DNA from: Austropuccinia psidii
Taxonomy: Eukaryota; Basidiomycota; Pucciniomycetes; Pucciniales; Sphaerophragmiaceae
Reading direction: 5' to 3'
Assembly: GCA_023105745.1 (NCBI GenBank)
Contig: JALGQZ010000011.1
Location: 49,214,698-49,278,697 of the forward strand
Length of the DNA: 64,000 nt
In this document: positions 10,998-22,167 of the stretch, piece after piece
Position numbering within the stretch: the stretch's first letter is position 1
Layout: every line of letters starts with the position of its first letter
The notes under the pieces: generated by a model
The model's database searches: none
What the model saw: only the letters and a program-made list of their open reading frames with translations
Told to the model about the DNA's origin: nothing
Translations under genes and position numbers: made by a program

Positions 10998-12874
10998 ATG
11001 ATAAGCAAAATCAGTAACATAATGCACATAGCCGCCCTAGCACTCCTCGTGTTCCTCACTAGTATTCCAACCAGCACCGCCTTTTTGAAACGTGGCCTGG
11101 TCGTTCAGAAACTGAAAACCCGTAGCTTGGAGTGTGAAACAAGGCCTGTTCCTCCGTCTGCAAAACTCCCTGCTGCCAATCCTTTCACGTACCAAAATAC
11201 GTCCATTCAACCAAAATGGTGAGGTTTTTTCCTGGAATTCGTTCTGTTTATTCGTGGTTCCGGCCCACCAAAGACCCAGTTTAGAGGTAAACCTGGGGCT
11301 CCGATTTATGCTTGTGTGTTTGCTAGGGAATACCTAAATGGGATACCTTGGTATAACAACGATGCTTATCAGCAGCACAATTCAAGGTAAAAGATTCTTG
11401 TCTTTCGTTACCTTTCACAGGATAGCGTTTTGAATTTGTTCTTCAATTCCATGCTCAGACTTCATTCATACCTTTCAATGTCAGCTTATGGAAACTACAA
11501 GCACGATTGTCCAAAAACCTTTACAACAGGTTTTGAGATTTTGCAAGAGTTTAATACTTCAATCGGCCAAAGTGGTTATGCTGCTCTAATACCTCAAATG
11601 GTGAGCCAAATTTTTCCCGGAAAATTTGTCTTAAGCACTCTGCTGATTCTCTTTTTTGTGGATTTCGCACTATTGATGGAATTTGTTTCACAGAAAAACA
11701 TCGTCCTTGTATTTAAAGGCTATGGGTAAGTCATTAAAATTGATACTTGCTAATTTTTGGAAACTAAACCATGAGCTGTTGGATCTTACAGAGAATATCA
11801 GCTACTGTAAGTGGAATCCTATTCCTTCAATAAACTAAGCCGACTTTTAACGCTAATAAAGCTCAAAAAATAGTGATTGGGATTCCGCCTCAAGTTTGTC
11901 ATTAGATTTGAAAGAAATTATTTTTGAAACGTATTAAAAAAGCTGAAGACATTTTTTCTCTTATGTAGTTGAGGACATAGTTGATAATTGTAAAGGATGT
12001 GAAGCTGCTCAAGGAATAAAGTCCTTGTATATTTCTGCTAAAGAAGCTACCAAGGATTGGGATGTGGTCAGAAAGGAAGTGGCCAAATCTGTGAGAGCAA
12101 ATCACCCCTGATTTTCGCACTTGTCTGCGGTTAAAAGCACCAAAAGGAATGACGAAATATTTTTGCCCCTGTTGAAAAAAAATCATTATGGCCAAGTCAG
12201 AAGCTACGCGTTTCTGTAACTGGGCATGGGATTGGTGGGGCTGTTTCTGCTTTGGCAGCTTTGGACCTAGGATCAAAAAAATTGGTGTAAGGACTCATTA
12301 AAGCCCTACCTACTGCGAATGCCTATGTTATATCATTCACCAAAGCCATCTCAAACGTTTACCAGAACTCATTCGTACAATCAAGGAATGCCTCGGGCTT
12401 TAAATTTGGCTTCTGTTTCTCGTTACGATAGCCTATTCCAAGGCTTAGCTTCCCAAAGCTTGAGTACCGAAAATGATTTTATGGTCAAAGTAAATTGAAT
12501 TTCCTCAGAAGTGGCGGAGGAAAACATTCCTTCGCCATAGTCAAACCATCAACTTACACTTTATTTTCCACACTAATATCTGCATCATTATTTCCAGAGC
12601 ATTCCCAAAGGTACCTTTTTTCATGTAGGTACCAAAGTGAAGGTTTTTGGTGAAAACCAAAAAGAGCTCATAAATTGCTTTGGTAACAATGTGAAGGATA
12701 ACTTTTTCTAAGGTTGATGGAAAATTCTTTGAGCTCAAAACTGACGATTCCTCTTGCGACAACTGCATTTTTCAGGAGAATAAGACCTGCATAGGAAACG
12801 GAAAAAATATTACCAATCATAAAACTTACTTCACCGAAATCGCAACATGTGGGGACGCCATGGACACCAACTAA
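10998..12874 (+). pseudogene. Secreted class-3 lipase gene with altered catalytic serine
   Basis: The ATG opens a hydrophobic signal peptide (ALALLVFLTSIPTSTAF followed by KR). Candidate introns with GT-AG ends keep one frame: 11219-11328, 11387-11458, 11601-11693, 11726-11792, 11808-11968, 12091-12200, 12287-12365, 12490-12597. Exons then show class-3 lipase landmarks in order: NIVLVFKGYG (the IVVAFRG-like strand), DWDVVRKEVAKS, the nucleophile elbow as VTGHGIGGAVSALAALDLG, THSYNQGMPRALN, GTFFHVGTKVKVFG and NHKTYF (catalytic His context). The elbow normally reads GHSxGG; here the serine codon is ggg. The Asp-containing segment before the proline-rich loop is not visible, and the frame near 12683-12735 is disrupted by a stop that no good intron removes. 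It is therefore a pseudoenzyme or pseudogene. It would act outside the cell on acylglycerols if active. Confidence 0.75.
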
Positions 12875-13474
12875 GGATATGCCTTTTTATGGAGGATTAA
12901 AATGAAAAAGTGAAGGACGAGGCAGAGGAATTAAACTGGGACTCCTTATTAAAGATTCAAAGTCACATCGATTCTTAGCGAGTGTCCTCCGAGGCAGTCA
13001 TTTACACGCTCAGACCAGTTTTTTTCCTTTTTTTTCTTCAGGAAGCTTTGGGCATGGACCACTGGGAAAAGGAGTTAAATGATTGTGGAATTAAGAAGAT
13101 AAGACAACCATCTTTAGCAGTCCATTTTGTAGCTTCTAGTAGTAATTTTTTCTTTTAAGCTGTTAATACCGGTTGAACTATTTAATGCGATGACTTTTTG
13201 GTGCTTACCTTAATAAAACCCTATTGGGAGGGCTTGTGTTGCGACTCCGGTCTCTATACTCAACACGCCTCTTTTTCAAAAAAGAAAAGAGTGGTTTATT
13301 TCAATAATAATGAATTTGAGAAATATTATTGTATCTTGACCCATACTTTTGACAATGAAAGTGGCTTTCTTTTAGCAAACTTTTACACCATAAAATGAGC
13401 AGCTTGCTATTCAGGAAAAACAAGAAAATTTTCTGCTCCGTTTTTCGAGTCTATTAATCTTTTGATACATATAA
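12875..13474 (+). other. Downstream of lipase; possible stray exons
   Basis: Two short open stretches look coding-like: ELNWDSLLKIQSHIDS near 12920-12975 and, after a pyrimidine-rich 'ttcttcag', EALGMDHWEKELNDCG near 13042-13090. They could be leftover 3' exons or part of another gene, but frames do not join cleanly. An ORF at 13198-13398 has no recognisable domain. The interval ends at the Copia-1 target duplication. Confidence 0.3.
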
Positions 13475-13479
13475 ATTTA

Positions 13480-14090
13480 TGTAGGGATTTCAGAGAGTTA
13501 ATTTTTTACGCTTTATTTCGATAACCTGACACTTGTAGTGTGCAGCTATAGCTAGTAACAGTAACTAAATTCATCTGTAAGTTTATAAGTTAATTCACTA
13601 AAAGATAGTGTCACAGAAGTCGGGATGTACCTTGTAGCAAATAATAGCTTAGTATCACATATTGGATTACAACTCTTTGCCAGAAATCTGTTTTGACAGA
13701 GTAAAACCAGCCTGACATATGAAATTAAAAAACACAGAAACATAAAAGCAATACATGTTATAGGTTAGTTACCTCCACTGGTCTCTTCTTCACTGATCCT
13801 GGTCTTGATGTTGTCAATCGCAATCCCTTGGACCAAGTGAGTTTTGAGTAGAGAATGGTAAAAACTGAAGATAATTGAATGAACTTCGTAGATTAAGATA
13901 AAACAAAGATCTCTGCCTCCCTCCTTATTTACTATTTCAGGTTGTTCATTTAAATACTTGTACCATGGCGCATATAGGCCGGAAAACTGATTATGTCACT
14001 CTTTCACATGTATATCCTGATTTACGTCACCTCCCATAAGATCACCTTTGATTATGTCACTTCCCAACGCAGCGCATGTTACTGATGTAA
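13480..14090 (-). repeat. Copia-1 3' LTR
   Basis: It is nearly identical to 38222-38832 and of equal length. On the minus strand it begins next to a purine tract (taagggggag, complement of 14091-14100) and ends 'ccctaca'. The left flank gives the target duplication attta. The last base pair of the terminus differs from the other LTR (tgtaa versus tgtca), a point mutation at the end. Confidence 0.93.
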
Positions 14091-17000
14091 CTCCCCCTTA
14101 ACATGCACCGTCTTGACCATATTAAGTAATCTTTTTAGCTCATTCAACTTGATGGTACCTAGCGGCTTGGTCAGTATTTCAGCAATCATTACAGTGGAGG
14201 GTACATAAGCAATGTTTAGGAAACAACTTTTTACCATATCCCTGACGTATTGGAATCTTATTTCAATGTGTTTTGAATTTTCATTCAGTTGTGCTTCTTC
14301 TGCAATGAATACTGCACCCCGTTTATCATTTAGTATGGTTGGAATGCCAGTTTTTAGGCTGATTGAAGTTAGCAGCATTGACAGCCACCTGAGTTGTTTT
14401 GTGCATTTGTTGATTGCCACAAATTCCACTTTGGTGGTTGATTGTGCCACAATGAGTTGCTTCTTTGTACACCATGAAATTGGGTTACCATGAAGTGTGA
14501 CTACAAACCTGCTTGTTGATTTCTTTTTTAGTACCAAGTTACCATAATCAGCATATGCCCATCCAACCAAGTTTGTTACGCTTGAGTTGTTTTTTGTGAA
14601 TTTGAGACCAGTACTCATTGTTCCACGTAAGTAGCGTGGCAAGTGTTTCACAAGCTGCCATTGAGCCACAGTGGGTGCATTGACATGTTGCAATAGCACA
14701 TTCACCGTGAAAGCAATATTGGGGCGCATGTGCAAAGCTAGGTATGTGAGCATTCCTATTTCTTTCTGCATTAGGTGAAGATCAAAAGGGGGGATTCCAA
14801 CGCCAGCTGTTGCCTGATTTTTAGCAGCACTGGAGTCTTTATTGAATTTGCGGTTTCCATCCTGAATTCTTCAATGATCTTTTTTCAGAAATCCATTTGG
14901 TGTAAAATGAGTCCATCTTTGAGCCAGTTAAACGTATACCCCAGGTGTTGCTTTGGTTTCTCCTTTGTTTTAAGTTTTTAAGCTCTTTGTAGGCCCAGAA
15001 GGATTGATAAGATTGTGTCCTTAGAGCTCCCGAAAATCAGTATGTCGTCTACGTGGATGTGAAGAAACAGGTCTTTGTTGTTTTTGAAGAAGAGTGACTT
15101 GTTGCTGTTGCATGCTGATAGCCCTAGTTGTTTGAGCAAGTCAACAAGGTGTGCCTTCCATTGCCTTGGGGCTTGTTTTGTGTCATAGAGGGATTTGTTA
15201 AATATCCATACCCAGTCTTTCTTCCCTGGTACTTTGAAGCTAGCAACTTGAGATATGTAGATTGGTGCATCAATCTCCCCATACAAAAATGCCATTTCAA
15301 CATCAAATTGGTATACATGATACTCACAATTGATGGCCAGTGATAGCAATATTTTGAGCGATTTGTTTCTTGATACTGAAGAGTATGTATGGAAATAGTG
15401 CACCATATGTTCTTGATGGTTGCCAAAGCACACCCACCTTGCTTTGTACCTGGTTGTTTCACCAAATTCATTTCTCTTGCAGGTTAAGCACCACATGCCG
15501 CCAATAATTTTCACATTTCATGGTGTAGGTACAAGGGTGCCCATGTTTTTGGAGACAAGTGACTTGAATTCTTCAGCCATAGCCTCTTTCCATTTATCTC
15601 TTTCATCAGGGTTAATCATAGCATCAATTAGTGGTACTACTTCACTCAAAAATATGTCTTCATCATCCATTGTGTCCATGGCCAGGTTAACCCCTTTAGG
15701 TTCATTTTGGTTCTTGCGGGGTTCTGGAATGATATTGGAGGTGCTAATTTTGGCATTTACATCTTTAAAAGCCTTGTTGTAGTGGGGAACATAGGCATAT
15801 CCCTTTTTGACTGGGGGGATTGCCTTTGGCTGAGTGAATGATTCGGGCATCACTATGATTGGAGGATCATGTGATGTACTCTCAAGTGGGATATTGACTG
15901 GCTCTTGAGGCAATCCAAGTTCAAAAATTGTTCTTTCAGGCTTCGCGAACAATGGCTCTATGGCCATAGAGTCACTGGTCTTTTTTAAGGTTGCTACTAC
16001 CGTGATGGGTAGTGATTCTGGATCCTTCCTTAGGACAGCTTTGTAGTGGTAGTTGAACTTGAGTGTTGTAGGTGAGTAGTCCCTGCTTATAACAATTCTT
16101 CTTGTGATGGGGTCAAATAATTGCATGGCATCTGAGTAATATTCAAAACCAATAAAGAGCAGTGGGTCTGTTGGAGGAGAAATCTTGGATGCCTTTTGCT
16201 GGTATACAAATACCTTGAGCCCAAATGGTATCAGTGAGTTGCAGTTTCGCACTGGTTCTAGGCACATTTCCTGTGTTTTTAAAACCTCGTTTGGATTTCT
16301 CCACTGTAGAGTTTTTGAGGGCAACATGTTGATGATTGTTGAAGCGTAGTGGGCTGCCTCATCCCAAAAATTTATGGGAAAAGAGCATTGGGCCAGCAAA
16401 CACCGTATTTTGATCATGAGAGTTTGATTAAACCTCTTGGCCACACCGTTGGATTGAGGACTGTTTGCTGGCCCTTGTTCAAATGAGATACTGATGTTGC
16501 AACATTGTGTCATGAAGTTGGTTGACAAAAATTCTCCCCCCCCTATTGCTGTGAAGGTACGAAGGGTAGAAGCCAAGCTTGTTTTTTATCTCCCTAACAA
16601 AGCTCATTATGTTTGTTTTAGCTTGAGATTCGTTTTTAAGGATAACTATCTTGTTAAAACGCAAGAAATCATCTATCAAAACTAACACGTATTGGTTTTA
16701 ATTCTTTGCCATTGGTTTTATTTCCATTAGATTGAAATGGATTTTTTGAAAAGGATGTTTTGCCGCAGGGATGGGGTTCTTATGCAGGGATCTCTTCATT
16801 TTGCATTTGCTGAATATTTCGCATGTTGATGAAAAGTCGATTTTTCCTCCAAATGGTATGTTCATAACCTTAAGGAATTTTTTTAGATATTTGTCTGATG
16901 GATGGCCGAGAGAAATGTGCCAGTCTTTGTTGACGTCTCCATTTACATGATTGAGTTCAGATGTTGGCTTCAAAGGAGCGTGACTTACATATAGTTTCCC

Positions 17001-17145
17001 ATTCCTGGGAAACTCCATAACAATGCTATTGTTGCTTTTCAAAAGTAATTTTTGATTTTTATGGATAAGACGGATCCCATAGTCTTCTAGTTGTGAGACT
17101 GAGATCAAGTTTGTTCCCCCATTAGGTGCAAACAACACTGGATAA
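14091..17145 (-). pseudogene. Copia-1 pol, 3' part: pre-integrase, integrase, reverse transcriptase, RNase H
   Basis: Read from right to left: pre-integrase zinc-binding region with WHISLGHPSDKYL (ORF 16698-17168, whose first codons lie in the Copia-2 LTR), integrase core (16479-16688 and 15518-16576), reverse transcriptase (14978-15514) with HIHVDDILIFG intact, and RNase H (14079-14771) with WAYADYGN and SQSTTKVEF. All three integrase acidic positions are altered: HFNLM at 16731-16733, HSNRGG at 16545-16547 and NGVAKRF at 16436-16438 (Asn, Asn, Lys for Asp, Asp, Glu). A run of G residues causes a frameshift at the second site, and a stop separates integrase from reverse transcriptase. It is not functional. 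Confidence 0.88.
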
Positions 17146-17150
17146 ATAAT

Positions 17151-17656
17151 TATTATTTTTTTAGACAAAAATAAACTAAAAGATTGATTTCAATTTTTTA
17201 CTTCTTTTTCATAGTATTATAAAAGAAAAAGAAAACATATTTTCTAACTAAAAGACAAGCCTATAATATAAATTTACGACAAAAATGACAACATATTCTT
17301 ATAACTAGGATGAATTGCTAAAAGAACAAAGTTATCATGAGTTAAAACATATTTTAATGTGTGTATGGGGAGATCAATCTTACCATTCACACAAAAAACA
17401 TATGGAGAAAATAAAGAGTGATATATTATTTGTATTTTTATTATTAATGATTTTTATTTATTATTATTGATATTTTTATGAAAATGAAAAGATTGACACT
17501 ATATAAAAGAAAAAGAGATGAGTTTTGATAGCTGAGAAAAGAGAATTAAGTCTCAGTGACTGAGGAATTACATAAGCGTGCTGAGGACGTTAGATGAGTG
17601 AGATCAATATTAGAGTTAGGGTTTGAATGATGACTTTCGACACTGAGTTTTTTACA
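17151..17656 (-). repeat. Copia-2 array LTR 1 (3' terminal)
   Basis: On the minus strand it starts 'tgtaaaaaactcagtgtcg', directly after a purine-rich tract (atggggggatg, complement of 17655-17668), and ends '...gtctaaaaaaataata'. The outer flank is the target duplication ataat. It differs at many positions from the other two LTRs. Confidence 0.88.
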
Positions 17657-20604
17657 TCCCCCCATGCAATGAACATGGAGAGAGAGCACAAAGCTTTTTG
17701 AGAAGATTACGAAATTGAAGAGATCTTAAAATAATTGTTTTACCTACAGCTTTGTTTAGGAAATCGGCATTCATTGAGGTGGTAGAAGAATGTTTTAACA
17801 TTATTGTTCCTTTATTGAGTAATTCTTGCATAAAGTGAAACTTAATGTCCATGTTTTTAGTCTTAGAACCACTATGATTGGCATCATTTAAAGCCAGATC
17901 TATTGCTCCTTTGTTGTCATTTAATAGAAGAGGATTGAGCGAAGATGTGGTGAGTTGAATTTCGTTGATGAGGTTCATTAACCAGATTGTTTCCTTGGCT
18001 ACATCACTGAGAGATTTATATTCAGCTTCTGTTGTTGAATGAGAAACAGTTTGTTGTTTCTTTGATTGCCATGATATAAGATGTCGATTTATGCTGATGG
18101 TTAAACCTGACACAGATCTTTGATCTATAGAACTATTTCCCCAGTCAGCCTCAGCATAGGTTTCAATATGATGAACACCATGGTTTTTGAAGGTGAGGCA
18201 TAAATTCTTTGAGTGATATAGATAACAAAAAACTTGGAGGCATGCATTCCAGGTCTTTCAAGAAATTGATATAGGTGACCGACTGAAAAAGTGATATATG
18301 GTTGAGTATTTGAACTAATATAATTTAATGCACCAATTGCACTTTGATAGTTAATATTTAAAATGTTGAAACCTTTATTTTTTTTCCCAATGGATTTGTT
18401 AATTGTAGATGTGGCTTGAGGGGTGTGTTTGAAGGAACGAAGTCTTTGATCTTGTATTTTTCAGCTAGTTTGTCAATATAGTGGTCTTGATCTATGCTAA
18501 ACCCATCATTAAGATGATTAATTTCTATTCCTAGAAGTAAATTTGCTTTACCTAGATCTTTCATCTAAAATTTACTTTTAATTTCCCTTTTAAAATCTTC
18601 TAGATCAGGCCCCAAAACAGCGAGATCTTCTACATGAACGTAAATCCAAATAGGATTTTTTCCTCTTTTCTAAAAGACACATGGATCTGTGAGAGAAAAT
18701 TGAAATCGCAATAAAAGGAGCCATTTTGAAAAATGTTTATACCATGCCAAGGATGCTTCTTTTAAGTCCATATAATGCTTTGTTGAGCTGTGGTACTTGA
18801 GTTTCTTTGTTTGCTGAGACCCCTTGAGGAATTTCCAAACAAATCTCTTCTTGCAATGGTGCGTTTAAGAAAGGCCTTTGTACGTCCATTTGATGAAATT
18901 TTTATTACTTAATTGCCGCAAATGTGATAAGAGCACGTAAGGATGCTAATCTTCCAGTAGGAGCAAACATACTTTGGTAATCTAGTCCCGCTATTTGGTG
19001 GAATCCATGAGCGCATAAACAAGCTTTATGTTCAATAATTTCTCCTGAGTCATTTGTTTTTTCTTTAAAAACCCATGTGCTTGTGTTTGGATGATTGCTT
19101 TCTTTTCTATCTTGAAGGGTCCACACATTAAGTTTATCAATATTGAGGAGTTCCTTGTGTCTTCTTTATTTGGACTGATAATTGCCTCGTTATAGTTTTT
19201 TGAAGTATGATTTATCAAATTGTTCAGGTTGGTTCTGAGTTGTCTTTGGGGAAATGGTAGAATATTCTCACTATCAATTTCACTAGATATTAATGCAGGA
19301 TGTCTAGGACCAATCACCCAAATTCTTTGAGGTTGTTGTTCTAAAGCTTTGACAAAGAAATCCTCTTCTTGATTTTCTTCAGGAACTAATCCAATGCTTG
19401 AAGAGTTCTCTTCACCATTGGAATCATTTTCCGGTTCTTCAGTTGCTATTGGAGTTGAGCTTGAGAATGTTTTAAAGATTTCTTCAGTAATCTGTTTTTG
19501 AGATTGTAACAACGGAATTTTCTTTTCATCAAATAATACATGCTTTCTTATGATGATTTTTTGATCTGATAGCCTAAGTATTTGATAGCTAGAAGTTTCA
19601 TTTTTTTAACCTAAGAAAATCCCATCCCACGCTTTTGGTCCAAATTTATCTGAGATGTTTTTTCCAGAATTTTCAACCAAGCTTTTCATGCAAATGCTTT
19701 TAGTTTATGTAGCGGTGGTTTGATTTTATGCCATATTTCATATTGTGTCATTCGGCTTTCATATTTGGGAGTTGAATTACATAAAAATGTCGCTGTAGAT
19801 AGAGCTTCTGCCCAAAATTCAAGTGGTAAGTTAGATTGAAGTAAGAGACATCTAGCTTTTTCTAGAATAGATTGATTAACTCTTTCTGAGAAGGGATTGT
19901 GTTGAGGAGTGTATGGTGGACTAATTGTATGGTTGATCCCTAACTCTGTACAGTGATTTTTGAAGGACTTGTTAGAAAATTCTTTTCCTCCATCCGTGGT
20001 GATTTTTTGAATTTTTGTAGCATTAGTGTTTTCAGCAAGTAATTGAAAGTTTCAAAAGTGATTGAAACAGTCTCATTTGTTCTTGAGAAATTTAGTGGTC
20101 AGAAAACCACTCATCTGGTCTACAATGATGAGGAAGTACTTTGCACCAGCTATAGAAGGTGTTTAAAATAGTCCACATAAGTCAAGATGAATGTTCTCCA
20201 ACAGATAGTCAGCGGTTTTAAATGAATGTTCAAAAGGAAGATGAGTTATCTTATGTTTTATACACTCATTGCAAACATTACTAACTTCAGTTGTCTTTAT
20301 TAATTTCTTCATATCATATCTATTCATATGGCCTAATTGCTTATGCCATAGATCACCATCTTCTTCTTTTTGTGCATTTAAGCAGCGAGAATCAGAAATA
20401 TCAATTCAAGTTTTCAACATACCACTTGAGATAGGGGAGACAAATGATGGTTTGACATTATTGTCCAGGTAAATTTCAAAGTTCCATATGGTTTTTTTAA
20501 TTCATGTTTTGTTTTTAGCTATACTAGAGAGAGCTCATAAATTTGTTGTTAGATCAGGTACATATAAACTGTTTGGCAGTAGCCACAAGTTACCAAGTCA
20601 ATCA
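17657..20604 (-). pseudogene. Copia-2a pol relic (integrase, reverse transcriptase, RNase H)
   Basis: Segments in order from the right: pre-integrase and integrase core around 19700-20500 (broken), linker with GPRHPALISSEIDSENILPF (18991-19512), start of reverse transcriptase (18905-19126), the active-site block, MKDLGKANLLLGIEINHLND (18358-18564) and RNase H with ISWQSKKQQTVSHSTTEAEY (17652-18113). The reverse transcriptase motif reads HVED instead of VDD at 18628-18630, and an in-frame TAG replaces a Tyr codon at 18670-18672. Both changes are also in Copia-2b. Further stops and frameshifts are present, including a TAG just before MKDLG in this copy only. Confidence 0.85.
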
Positions 20605-21607
20605 TAAATTTTGGCTAATCCTTTTCCTTGTGAGATCAATGTAGATTTATTACATCCGTTAGCCACTTTGGTCTGATTTTGATGCAAATATCTTAAAAAG
20701 GATTTGTTGTTGAACATATTATTAGAAGCACCTGTATCAAGGACTGATGTTAAGGGCTGAGCTGCATTCTTATGTTTATATGTAAATAGAGCCCCAGATA
20801 TGGTAAAGTTGGTTCCCTGTTCTTTTTCTTTTTGTTTTATTCTTGTTTTCTTTCTGGTTTTAGTTTGGGATGTAGTTGCCAGCATTTCTCTTGTTCATGC
20901 GTGGTAACGAGAGGATTGTGTCTTCCATTACTGCATTAATGGGCGATTTTTGATGGGAATGCATCTTTTCTGAGAACTAGAGATTTGGTTGAGTTGGCTA
21001 ATAATGCTTCTTCTTTGAGAGCAGCTTCATGCAAAACATTGAGAATAGCATCAGGATTTCCTTGAGTATCAGCATTTAAAGTAACCTTTTCTATTAACGA
21101 ATGAAATTCTTCAGGGAGTTTAGTGAGTATTGAGAATGCAAAAATTTCATCTTCTACTACTATGCCAACAGTTGCTATGTCGCTAAGTCATTTTTGAGTA
21201 TTTGCAATGAAATCTTTTGAATTGTCTTCATAAATCATTTCTTGAAATCTGCTCCATATCCGACATTTACTATTGAATGACAAAGATTCAAATATTTCAT
21301 TGACTTTATTCCATAGTAAGAAACTATTTTGTTTGATTTCTTCAGAGGTAACTAGGGCTGAAAAAGTTCTTGAATCGAGGAAATTTGTGATTATTCCGTA
21401 AGCTTCAACATTGGTGTCAATTACTTTTGCTTCTAATGCCGGTGTTTGTGTTTTTCCGTCTCCTGGAACGCATTGTTTGATACAGTACGAATAGAGTCTT
21501 ATTTGTTTCAAACATATGATCATTCTAAGCTTCCATTCTGAATAGTTGTCTTCATGTAAGATTGGAATGATTTTTTGTAGATCATTGTTTTGATTGTTAT
21601 TATTCAT
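20605..21607 (-). pseudogene. Copia-2a gag and protease relic
   Basis: Starts with MNNNNQNNDLQKIIPILHED (21188-21607), a Copia gag of the UBN2/DUF4219 type, and breaks at an in-frame stop. Protease follows at 20598-20885 with VLDTGASNNMFNNKSF. The intervening zinc-knuckle region is frameshifted compared with Copia-2b. The start codon at 21605-21607 is the first ATG after the primer-binding site and is shared with Copia-2b. Confidence 0.85.
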
Positions 21608-21650
21608 CTTGTAGTTTGGTCTTTTAGTTTGATATTTCTTGAGTTGATTG

Positions 21651-21662
21651 AGACTGTAAATC
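21651..21662 (-). promoter_or_regulatory. Copia-2a primer-binding site, tRNA-Tyr anticodon-arm match
   Basis: Immediately inside the LTR the minus strand reads gatttacagtct. Its complement, agactgtaaatc, matches the anticodon arm of fungal tRNA-Tyr (anticodon GTA) as I recall it, not a tRNA 3' CCA end. The same sequence abuts the 5' LTR in Copia-2b and Copia-5. Confidence 0.6.
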
Positions 21663-22167
21663 TATTATTTTTTTAGACAAAAATAAACTAAAAGAGTCAT
21701 TTCAACTTTTTACTTTTTTTTCATAGTATTATAAAAGAAAAATAAAACATATGTTATACCTAAAAGACAAGCCTATAATATTAATTTATGACAACAATGA
21801 CAATCTATTTTTATAACTAGGATGAATTGCTAAAAGAACATAGATATTGTGAGTTAAAACATATTTTAATATGTGTATGGGGAGATCAATCTTACCGTTC
21901 ACACAAAAACCATATGGAGAAAATAAAGAGTGATATATTATTTGTATTTTTATTATTAATGATTTTTATTTATTATCATTGATATTTTTATGAAAACAAA
22001 AACATTGACACTATATAAAAGAAAAAGAGATGAGTTTTGATAGCTGAGAAAAGAAAATTAACTCTCAGTGACTGAGGAATTACATAAGCGTGCTGAGAAC
22101 GTTAGATGAGTGAGATCAATATTAGAGTTAGGGTTTGAATGATGACTTTTGACATGAGTTTTTTACA
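21663..22167 (-). repeat. Copia-2 array LTR 2 (shared middle LTR)
   Basis: It serves as 5' LTR of body a and 3' LTR of body b. It ends 'gagttttttaca' before the purine tract complement. No 5-bp duplication is present on either side, as expected for a tandem rather than two independent insertions. Confidence 0.88.
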
